Positions 1 to 5,634 of a stretch of DNA of 7,993 nucleotides are shown in pieces. This stretch comes from Oscillospiraceae bacterium (GTDB lineage: Bacteria > Bacillota > Clostridia > Oscillospirales > Ruminococcaceae): the NCBI GenBank assembly GCA_017440425.1, contig JAFSHJ010000033.1, positions 1 through 7,993 of the forward strand. The letters are read 5' to 3'. The position numbers and the translations under genes are program-made. Each line of letters opens with the position of its first letter. Within the stretch, counting starts at the first letter, position 1. The notes under the pieces are model-generated. The model was not told the DNA's origin, ran no database searches, and saw only the letters and a list, made by a program, of their open reading frames with translations.

Positions 1-109
1 CTTATCAAGCAAACAATCGCTTATTCTCCTTCACCTTTGTTCGGTTTTGAGGGCCCCAAGCCCTTTGAAAATACCGGAATGGTTATCTTGAATAGCCTGC
101 CGGAACATA
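1..109 (+). other. 23S-5S rRNA internal transcribed spacer
   Basis: This non-coding stretch lies immediately upstream of the 5S gene. The sequence TGTTCGGTTTTGAGGG (about 38-53) resembles the conserved spacer text found after 23S genes in many Firmicutes rRNA operons. Two hairpins can be drawn. AGGGC (50-54) pairs with GCCCT (60-64). GGTTAT (81-86) pairs with ATAGCC (92-97) and is flanked by CCGG on both sides (74-77 and 100-103). They are probably precursor structures or processing sites. The first eight or so bases (CTTATCAA) could be the very last bases of 23S rRNA, but the window starts too late to prove this. Confidence 0.6.
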
Positions 110-225
<116 letters not shown>

Positions 226-230
226 ACAAT

Positions 231-262
231 AAAGACACGACATTGTCGTGTCTTTTCTTTTT
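231..262 (+). terminator. Intrinsic terminator of the rRNA operon
   Basis: A perfect 11-bp stem, AAAGACACGAC (231-241) with GTCGTGTCTTT (245-255), closes a three-base loop and runs into a T-rich tract TTTTCTTTTT (253-262). It starts five bases after the 5S 3' end, so it should end the rRNA transcript. Read from the minus strand it lacks a good T-run, so it probably works in one direction only. Confidence 0.9.
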
Positions 263-263
263 A

Positions 264-303
264 TTAAACAAAATGGAAAAGGCTCAATATGCCTTTTCCA
301 TTT
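264..303 (-). terminator. Intrinsic terminator of spoIIGA-sigE, overlapping the sigE stop
   Basis: On the minus strand a perfect 13-bp stem, AAATGGAAAAGGC (303-291) with GCCTTTTCCATTT (283-271), closes a 7-base loop (290-284) and is followed by TGTTTAAT. The T-run is moderate and partly within the stem. The left arm encodes the last residues of sigma-E, and the TGA stop (286-284) lies in the loop. The opposite strand has no T-tract after the hairpin, so it serves the leftward operon. It sits directly beside the 5S terminator, so the two convergent units each carry their own stop signal. Confidence 0.75.
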
Positions 304-1000
304 CTTGTTTCAATCGCTTCATAATTCTCTTTTCCAGTCTGGAGATATAGGATTGTGAAATACCTATTATATCCGCAACATCCTTTTGAGTGTGCTCTTT
401 TCCGTCGATCAAACCAAAACGAAGCTGCATTATCGTCTTTTCGCGTGGCTCAAGCCCGTCTATTGCGTTTAAAAGGATGGATTTCTCCACATCCTGCTCA
501 ATATCGTGGCTTACGCTGTTATTGTCGGTGCCGAGAACATCGGAGAGAAGCAGCTCGTTGCCGTCCCAATCCACGTTGAGTGGCTCGTCAAGTGAAATTT
601 CCTGACGTTGGGAGGAGGTCTTCCGCAGATGCATCAAAATTTCGTTTTCTATGCAGCGTGAGGCATATGTTGCCAGCTTAATGTTTTTGCTGGGGCGGAA
701 GGTGTTTACGGATTTTATAAGTCCAATGGTGCCTATCGAGATCAAATCTTCGATTCCTATTCCGGTAGATTCGAATTTTTTTGCTATGTATACCACCAGA
801 CGAAGGTTGTGAACGATCAGCTTTTGTTTCACACACTCCGACTCTTCGTTTGATAGAGAAAGCTTCTCAAAAGCTTCTGCCTCTTCCTGCTTGGAAAGTG
901 GGGCAGGCAGGTTTTCTGGACCGTTTATATAGTGGACACGGTTGTGGAAAACTTTATAAAGCATATCCGTAAGTTTGGCAATTGCATTTTTTAGTATCAT
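284..1000 (-). CDS. sigE: RNA polymerase sporulation-specific sigma factor sigma-E (precursor)
   Basis: This is the mother-cell sigma factor that switches on early sporulation genes after asymmetric division. The product has 238 residues, close to the roughly 239 of Bacillus subtilis SigE. Region 2 is very well conserved (about 62-128), including EDLISIGTIGLIKSVNTF (84-101) and LATYASRCIENEI (109-121). The block LDEPLNVDWDGNELLLSDVL (137-156) is typical of SigE/SigK. The region 4 helix-turn-helix lies at about 204-225 (TQKDVAD...SQSYISRLEKR). The N-terminal 23 or so residues form a hydrophobic/basic pro-sequence before HYINGPENLP, which corresponds to the YYIGGSEALP processing region, so the protein is probably made as inactive pro-sigma-E. 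An AGGAG ribosome site precedes the ATG. The start overlaps the spoIIGA stop as ATGA, implying coupled translation. The sigG gene that follows sigE in many spore formers is not downstream here; a 5S gene lies there instead. Confidence 0.97.
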   Translation of the reverse strand: MILKNAIAKLTDMLYKVFHNRVHYINGPENLPAPLSKQEEAEAFEKLSLSNEESECVKQKLIVHNLRLVVYIAKKFESTGIGIEDLISIGTIGLIKSVNTFRPSKNIKLATYASRCIENEILMHLRKTSSQRQEISLDEPLNVDWDGNELLLSDVLGTDNNSVSHDIEQDVEKSILLNAIDGLEPREKTIMQLRFGLIDGKEHTQKDVADIIGISQSYISRLEKRIMKRLKQEMEKAY

Positions 1001-1938
1001 AATATATGCTCCTCGGCTTTATTTTTAGAAGGTGAACTGTTGTTGAGCAAAATTTCAGGGTTAAGTATTACCGTACCATCGAGGCAAAGCTCATTTTGTG
1101 TGGAAAACCCAAGCAAAACGTCTTGAACCATATAATTTTTCCCGTTCGAAATAATGGATATATTTTCAGGACGAAATACGGGCAGAAGCCCCGAGCCGGA
1201 TACGGTGCTGTATGGTATCAAACGGAAGCCGTAAAGTGTTCCGGCGCCTAAAAGCTTTGCGTTTTCAATGGGTGAGTCTAAGGCAGAAAGCATTTCTGCG
1301 GATAAAAGCTGCGCTGCAACGGAGATATCGGCAATGATTACGGGAGAACCGGATAGAGGGTCTGTCAATGTGTTGCCGGTGTCGGCAAAACCGCTGCAGG
1401 TCACCGTTTTACCGTGAAAAGTAATGGTAACGTCTGTTTTTCCGGGAATGGGTGCAGCTGCATAAAAAGTTTTTTTGCGAAAAATTCTTCGAAAAAGTTC
1501 GGTGACAAGATAGGCAGAAAGTGCAGAGATGATGAGGGTAAGGGCGTTTGTCTTTAAATATACAATTCCGTTTGAATACAGCAAAAATGCGGGAGATAAA
1601 AACATCCTCACAGCCAGCATAAAGCCTGCAAAAACAAAGCTGACAACAAAAAACACGGCGCAATCGGTGAAAAGCTCCCGACGTTTTATTGGGAATTCGC
1701 AGATGAAAACCATAAAAACACAGCAGGCAGCTCGGGTGAGAGCTTGTATCAACCATGGAATTTCGGGCAGCAGGATTATCAGAGAATAGAGTGCTCCCGC
1801 AAAGGCACCAAGCAATATCCGCCGTCTCAACGGTGCACGACCGCACAACTTGAGGGAGGAGAGCAGCAAAAAATAGTTCACTGCCAAGTTTATCGCCAAG
1901 AGAATATCTATGTATATCACATCTGTCTGTTCAGGCAA
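997..1938 (-). CDS. spoIIGA: Sporulation sigma-E factor-processing peptidase SpoIIGA
   Basis: This membrane-bound aspartic protease removes the pro-sequence of sigma-E in the mother cell, in response to the forespore signal SpoIIR. The product has 313 residues. About five hydrophobic membrane segments fill residues 7-150 (for example 8-27, 41-60, 64-81, 92-113 and 131-149). A soluble protease domain follows, with the catalytic motif DTG at 186-188 inside GFADTGNTLTDPLSG and the family block RLIPYSTVSGSGLLPVFRP (239-257). The start is TTG. No other start codon lies nearby in frame, the first internal Met is near residue 76, and a strong ribosome site sits just upstream. The gene overlaps sigE by four bases, the standard protease-substrate pair. 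SpoIIR is not in the window. Confidence 0.95.
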   Translation of the reverse strand: MPEQTDVIYIDILLAINLAVNYFLLLSSLKLCGRAPLRRRILLGAFAGALYSLIILLPEIPWLIQALTRAACCVFMVFICEFPIKRRELFTDCAVFFVVSFVFAGFMLAVRMFLSPAFLLYSNGIVYLKTNALTLIISALSAYLVTELFRRIFRKKTFYAAAPIPGKTDVTITFHGKTVTCSGFADTGNTLTDPLSGSPVIIADISVAAQLLSAEMLSALDSPIENAKLLGAGTLYGFRLIPYSTVSGSGLLPVFRPENISIISNGKNYMVQDVLLGFSTQNELCLDGTVILNPEILLNNSSPSKNKAEEHIL

Positions 1939-1940
1939 AA

Positions 1941-1950
1941 GATCACCACC
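1941..1950 (-). promoter_or_regulatory. Ribosome binding site fixing the TTG start of spoIIGA
   Basis: On the minus strand GGTGGTGATC (1950-1941) matches the anti-SD complement GGAGGTGATC at all but one base and ends two bases before the TTG codon (1938-1936). No ATG or GTG lies in frame close by, so this site decides the start. Confidence 0.8.
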
Positions 1951-1968
1951 GAAAAAGTCTGTGAAAAT

Positions 1969-2001
1969 ATTATATCCCCACTGCGGTGAAAAGATTGTCA
2001 G
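1969..2001 (-). promoter_or_regulatory. Putative spoIIG promoter with a long (21-bp) spacer
   Basis: On the minus strand a perfect -10 TATAAT (1974-1969) is preceded by CTGACA (2001-1996), a 5/6 match to the sigma-A -35 TTGACA, with 21 bases between. At the usual 17-base spacing only CAATCT is found. The B. subtilis spoIIG promoter is known for an unusually wide (22-bp) spacer, with phosphorylated Spo0A bound over the -35, and this layout fits that class. The predicted transcript would start near 1962, leaving a leader of about 24 bases before the TTG. I see no good Spo0A box; the best is a TGTC core on the plus strand overlapping the -35. Confidence 0.55.
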
Positions 2002-2041
2002 TATCGGTCGCGGGATAAGGCGGAGAGATATTTTTGCACTA

Positions 2042-2070
2042 TTGATTTGTGGATTTTATAATGGTATAAT
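2042..2070 (+). promoter_or_regulatory. Sigma-A-type promoter for the methyltransferase operon
   Basis: The -35 TTGATT (2042-2047) and a perfect -10 TATAAT (2065-2070) are 17 bases apart. An extended -10 TG dinucleotide gives TGGTATAAT. A second TATAAT lies at 2057-2062. The transcript would start near 2077, about 23 bases before the ATG at 2100. It points away from spoIIG and suggests constant vegetative expression. Confidence 0.75.
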
Positions 2071-2099
2071 TAAAAAAACACCATAGAAAAGGCGATAGA

Positions 2100-2870
2100 A
2101 TGAGCAACAAAAAAAATGCGGCGCAGAACAACCCTGCAAGCATAAAAACCTATAAAAAAGACAGCAGCGTATCCTATGCGTTGGGCGCAGCCCCAACATT
2201 TGAGCTGCTCAAAAAATATCCCGAAAAGGCAACGAGAGTGTTTGTGCATTCCTCCTGGGAGCGCGGTGCTGCATCGGATGAGCTTTTCAAAATATGCAGA
2301 TTCATCGGAATAGAGCCGGAAGAGAGAGACAAGGCATTTTCGGTGCTCTCTCAAAAGGAAAACTGCTTTGTTATCGGTGAGTTTGAAAAATATGAGCTGG
2401 CGCTGGATCCCTCAAAGGCGCATATCGTGTTGGTCAACCCATCCAACTCGGGCAATTTGGGCACCATTTTGCGCACGGCATTGGGTTTCGGCATATACGA
2501 TATCGCCATAATCCGCCCCGGTGTGGATGTTTTTGATCCCAAAACAGTGAGAGCATCCATGGGCGCGCTGTTCTCTTTGAGGGTGAAATATTTCGACAGC
2601 TTTGAAGAATATTGCGGCAGCAAAGATTGCGGAGCAACGGGCAGAGCATTTTATCCGTTTATGCTGAAAGCAAAATTGGAGCTGGGCAGCTCTCCGCTTA
2701 AACAGAGATGCTCGCTGGTTTTCGGCAACGAGGCAACGGGACTTCCCGACAGCTTTTTGAACGTGGGAGAAAGCGTGATAATCCGTCACAGCAACGAGAT
2801 CGACAGTCTCAATCTGCCGATGGCGGTTGGAATTGCTCTTTACGAGTGGAAACGAAGCGGAAAACTTTAA
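2100..2870 (+). CDS. TrmH/SpoU-family RNA 2'-O-ribose methyltransferase
   Basis: This is a predicted SAM-dependent enzyme that adds a 2'-O-methyl group to a ribose in rRNA or tRNA. It has 256 residues, normal for the family. The three knot motifs are present. Motif 1 is NPSNSGNLGTILRTALGFG (113-131), with the key Asn116 and Arg125. Motif 2 is LVFGNEATGLP (206-216). Motif 3 is RHSNEIDSLNLPMAVGIALYE (229-249), which lies in the trefoil knot that binds SAM. The first 100 or so residues would be the substrate-binding part and resemble the N-terminal region of rRNA-type members. The exact target nucleotide cannot be read from sequence. The start ATG follows GAAAAGG (2086-2092) at a usable distance and a strong promoter. 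The PPC-domain gene follows after 15 bases, so the two are probably one transcript. Confidence 0.9.
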   Translation: MSNKKNAAQNNPASIKTYKKDSSVSYALGAAPTFELLKKYPEKATRVFVHSSWERGAASDELFKICRFIGIEPEERDKAFSVLSQKENCFVIGEFEKYELALDPSKAHIVLVNPSNSGNLGTILRTALGFGIYDIAIIRPGVDVFDPKTVRASMGALFSLRVKYFDSFEEYCGSKDCGATGRAFYPFMLKAKLELGSSPLKQRCSLVFGNEATGLPDSFLNVGESVIIRHSNEIDSLNLPMAVGIALYEWKRSGKL

Positions 2871-2885
2871 AAAGGGAGAATAAAT

Positions 2886-3308
2886 ATGGAATACAGAAGA
2901 TTTAATGGTACCGTTGTTGCGAGGCTCGACAAGGGCGAAGAGATAGTTGAAAACGTGAAAAAGATAGCGGAAGCCGAGAAGATAACCCTTGCAAGTGTTC
3001 AGGCGCTGGGCGCTGTTGACCGCTTTACCGTGGGTGTTTTCAGAACGGACAACAAGGTCTATCTCTCCAACGAGTTTGAGGGATTTTTCGAAATTGTTTC
3101 ACTCACCGGCACAATAAACACAATGAACGGCGAGACCTACTGCCATCTCCACATGAGCGCAGGCGATGAAAACGGCAAGGTTTTCGGCGGTCACCTGAAC
3201 AGCGCAAGAATAAGCGCCACCTGCGAAATGGTGATAAAAATTATTGACGGAAAAGTGGAGCGAGAATTCAGCGAAGATATCGGTCTCAACCTCTATAAAT
3301 TCCTTTAA
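2886..3308 (+). CDS. PPC (DUF296) domain protein, putative DNA-binding
   Basis: This is a stand-alone PPC/DUF296 domain of 140 residues, the normal size for bacterial single-domain members. The family forms trimers. It is best known from plant AT-hook proteins; in bacteria its role is not settled and the 'DNA-binding' label is borrowed. Visible hallmarks are MEYRRFNGTVVARLDKGEE (1-19), a central ALGAVDRFTVGVF (40-52), and the histidine cluster CHLHMS (86-91) with GGHL (101-104), in which H87, H89 and H103 could bind a metal. No transmembrane segment or signal peptide is seen. A clear ribosome site AAAGGGAG (2871-2878) precedes the ATG. It is the second gene of the methyltransferase operon, and a bidirectional terminator follows. 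Confidence 0.88.
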   Translation: MEYRRFNGTVVARLDKGEEIVENVKKIAEAEKITLASVQALGAVDRFTVGVFRTDNKVYLSNEFEGFFEIVSLTGTINTMNGETYCHLHMSAGDENGKVFGGHLNSARISATCEMVIKIIDGKVEREFSEDIGLNLYKFL

Positions 3309-3340
3309 CCCCCAATTGAGAGAAAAATAGCAGAACGTAA

Positions 3341-3395
3341 AATACAGCCCGTTGACGAGAGTCAATGGGCTGTATTGATTTTGTTTTAATTTTTT
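3341..3395. terminator. Bidirectional intrinsic terminator between convergent operons
   Basis: A 16-bp stem with one G-T pair (3341-3356 with 3361-3376) closes the loop GAGA. On the plus strand the T-rich run 3375-3395 follows, ending the methyltransferase-PPC transcript. On the minus strand the same hairpin is followed by TTTT, just past the gerC stop, so it can also end the ger operon. Confidence 0.88.
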
Positions 3396-4543
3396 AAGTC
3401 AAAGCGTTTGATGGTGAGGGCAGCCTCCGCATCGCAGGTGGAAAGAGCCATCAGCTGCTCCCAGTTGCCGCTGTTTTGCTGCCAAAACTCCTTTTCGTTC
3501 TTTTTCAGCCACTCATAAAGCCGAAAAACATCGCAGCGGTGCTGCCTGACTATCACATCAAAGGCCTCCTCCATCTCCTGTGCGATCATCTCCGCCACAT
3601 AAGTTTCAATGTTGTGGATATCCTCGGCGTGGGCGGTTTTGTTGTCCTTCAGCAGCAGTTCAGTAAGGCTGCCGTTTGCCTTCAGATAAAACTTAAAATG
3701 GGGAATGCCGTCAACTATCTGTGCATCAATGTCAATGCTCAGCTTGTCGACCTCCACAGCCGCAATGTCAACGTCTCCGCTGTCAATATATGCCACAATG
3801 CTGCTGTCGATATCCCGTGTGGCCCACAAAAGTCCGCGGGTCAAAATGGGGTTTATCTCTGCAACGTATTTTCCGTCTTTAAAAAGTGCTGTGCCGGAGG
3901 CATAGAGGGTGTTGTCTATCTCGTTTTCGGCTTTAACAGGGGTGATCACAGGCATCGCCAGGGAGGATATGCTGCTTTCTGCGGCGGTGTCCATATCCAA
4001 AAGTGTGGCGCGGAAAATTTTTCCGTTTACAAGTCCGTTTTCGAGCATATGCCGCACAGAGAGCGAGGAGGTGATGTTTTCCACCAGCTTCAGCTCAATA
4101 ATTTCGGCGGCCTCACCGTCGGCCATAATGATATCCGTGCCTGCCCGTGCCTGATTGTTGGAGTTGAAAAAAGCAAGAATGCGGGAAATATCCTCTTTTG
4201 CAGCCTCTCTGCCAATGGCGATATATTTGTTTTGTCCGTAGAAGGCGGTTTTTCCCTGCACAAGTGCCACGTTGTCCAGCGCCTCGCTGATGGTCTTGCC
4301 GTAGACAGTTATAATTTTTGTGTTGCTTTTGCTGGAATCTATACCGGTACGCCCTCCGGTCTCCTCCGCAATGAAGGACTGCAGTGAAAATTTGTATAAA
4401 CCGTCGCTTTTGTCAATGCCGATAGCCTGGATCAGCACACGCTCCTTGAGCTCATAGGATTTGAGACAGCCGGAAAAGCCAAACACAAAAACAGCGGTGG
4501 AAAGCAGCAGGAAAAACAGAGATTTAAGTTTGTTTTTTGTCAT
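3386..4543 (-). CDS. gerC: Ger(x)C family spore germination lipoprotein (GerC subunit)
   Basis: This is the lipoprotein subunit of a nutrient germinant receptor, anchored to the outer face of the spore inner membrane. The product has 385 residues, within the family range. A lipoprotein signal peptide is clear: basic KNKLK, a hydrophobic run (about 9-23), and the lipobox FSGC with lipidated Cys26. The mature N-terminus ELKERVLIQAIGID (31-44) is the GerC family hallmark (D/E-R-...-A-GID). The C-terminal Ger(x)C domain covers roughly 215-380. The ATG is preceded by GTGAGG at about ten bases, and the gene overlaps the end of gerB by 20 bases. It is the third and last gene of the operon. Some clostridial groups vary which subunits they carry, but all three are here. 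Confidence 0.93.
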   Translation of the reverse strand: MTKNKLKSLFFLLLSTAVFVFGFSGCLKSYELKERVLIQAIGIDKSDGLYKFSLQSFIAEETGGRTGIDSSKSNTKIITVYGKTISEALDNVALVQGKTAFYGQNKYIAIGREAAKEDISRILAFFNSNNQARAGTDIIMADGEAAEIIELKLVENITSSLSVRHMLENGLVNGKIFRATLLDMDTAAESSISSLAMPVITPVKAENEIDNTLYASGTALFKDGKYVAEINPILTRGLLWATRDIDSSIVAYIDSGDVDIAAVEVDKLSIDIDAQIVDGIPHFKFYLKANGSLTELLLKDNKTAHAEDIHNIETYVAEMIAQEMEEAFDVIVRQHRCDVFRLYEWLKKNEKEFWQQNSGNWEQLMALSTCDAEAALTIKRFDLKN

Positions 4544-5600
4544 TTTTCTTTTTCCTCACAAGGGATATCATCAGCAAAAGAGAAGGCAGCACAATTTCTG
4601 CCGCCAAGGTTGGAATTCCGGAATAGACGGTGTTGTAAAGCAGGTGGAGAATATCATAGGAAGAGGAGAAAAAATAGCCGCCTGCAAAAAAGAGGAGCAC
4701 GGTGAAGGGGATGACATATTTGTGCAGACGGGGAGGAACCGCATTTTTAAGACAAAAGCAGGCACAATAGAGCAGCAGGGCGGTGCGCACAAATGAGAGC
4801 AGCACCCAAACCGCAATGTGGATGGAATCCAGCCGATGTATTTTTGCGGTGTTTATCATCGTGACCAGGGTATACATTGAGAAAATGTTTTTTGGGGTGT
4901 AATCTCCCAAAACGGCGGTGGCGGCAAACATAAGCAGCTCTATCACAACCAGATTCACGGTGTTTATCACAGAGAAAAGCTTCTTTTTGCTGCAGCTTAC
5001 AAAGGGAAACAGCACGAACAGCGGAATGAATGTGTTGTTTTGAGAGAGCACAACGGGGATCCTTGAAATATAGGGCTCAAGTCCGTCGTAAAATGGCGAA
5101 TAGAGATATTCAAGGTTGAACTGCGGTATCAAAAAGATGAGAATGAGTGCCACAATTATTAAAAATAGCACAAAAATCACCACCGCGGTGCGCCCAAGCG
5201 GCTCAAGTCCCGCATAGAGGGTGTAGAGCAGAAGAAGTGAAAACAGAGTCAGGATCAAAAACTGCGAATCCAGGTTGTAAACCGTGCTGGTGAGAAAAAA
5301 CTCAACTCCCGTCACCGTGTTGAGGGACATCAGCATAAAAAAGCAAAAATAGAGCAGCGCAATAACCGTGCCGAATTTGCCGGTCAGGTCGTAGGCGCAC
5401 TCAATAAGACCCATTCCCCTGTGACGGGAGAGCAAAAACAGCGGCGGCAGCGCAATTATAAATGAGAGCAAAAAGCCAAATGCCTTGAGGATAAGGCTGC
5501 TGCTCCCGTTAAAGGTGGCGGCCTTGTCCGAAACAAGGATAAAAGCATTGAAAAAAGAGCAGAGAGATATCAGCGCCGTCATTTCGAGGGGGCTGATCAT
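4524..5600 (-). CDS. gerB: GerB (GerAB) family spore germination permease-like subunit
   Basis: This is an integral membrane subunit of the germinant receptor, from the APC-superfamily-related spore germination family (endospore permease type). It is the subunit generally linked to germinant recognition. From the ATG at 5600 it has 358 residues and about ten hydrophobic segments; very little of it is soluble. The beginning ISPLEMTALISL is typical of the family N-terminus. The C-terminus is lysine-rich (RKKKNDKKQT) and overlaps gerC. The start is uncertain. A GTG at 5645 would overlap gerA by 11 bases but has no ribosome site. A perfect GGAGG (5627-5623) lies 22 bases before the ATG, too far to be normal, yet seven bases before an in-frame ATA (5615). 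The function is firm; the exact first residue is not. Confidence 0.9.
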   Translation of the reverse strand: MISPLEMTALISLCSFFNAFILVSDKAATFNGSSSLILKAFGFLLSFIIALPPLFLLSRHRGMGLIECAYDLTGKFGTVIALLYFCFFMLMSLNTVTGVEFFLTSTVYNLDSQFLILTLFSLLLLYTLYAGLEPLGRTAVVIFVLFLIIVALILIFLIPQFNLEYLYSPFYDGLEPYISRIPVVLSQNNTFIPLFVLFPFVSCSKKKLFSVINTVNLVVIELLMFAATAVLGDYTPKNIFSMYTLVTMINTAKIHRLDSIHIAVWVLLSFVRTALLLYCACFCLKNAVPPRLHKYVIPFTVLLFFAGGYFFSSSYDILHLLYNTVYSGIPTLAAEIVLPSLLLMISLVRKKKNDKKQT

Positions 5601-5634
5601 TTTTTTGCGGTATATGTTGAATCCTCCTCTCAAA

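Noticed and set aside
231..255. 5S terminator acting also as the sigE terminator
   Set aside because: On the minus strand the hairpin lacks a T-run, and sigE has its own better hairpin at 271-303.
1990..2030. Spo0A boxes upstream of spoIIGA
   Set aside because: I searched both strands for TGTCGAA-like sites. Only 4 of 7 matches were found (TGTCAGT, GGTCGCG), too weak to annotate as features.
2412..2789. 125-codon minus-strand open frame
   Set aside because: It is antisense to the methyltransferase whose three motifs are intact. It has no promoter, no ribosome site and no family resemblance.
3476..4387. 303-codon open frame on the plus strand
   Set aside because: It lies wholly antisense to gerC, is rich in His, Cys and Val with no family resemblance, and has no ribosome site. 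It is a shadow of gerC codon use.
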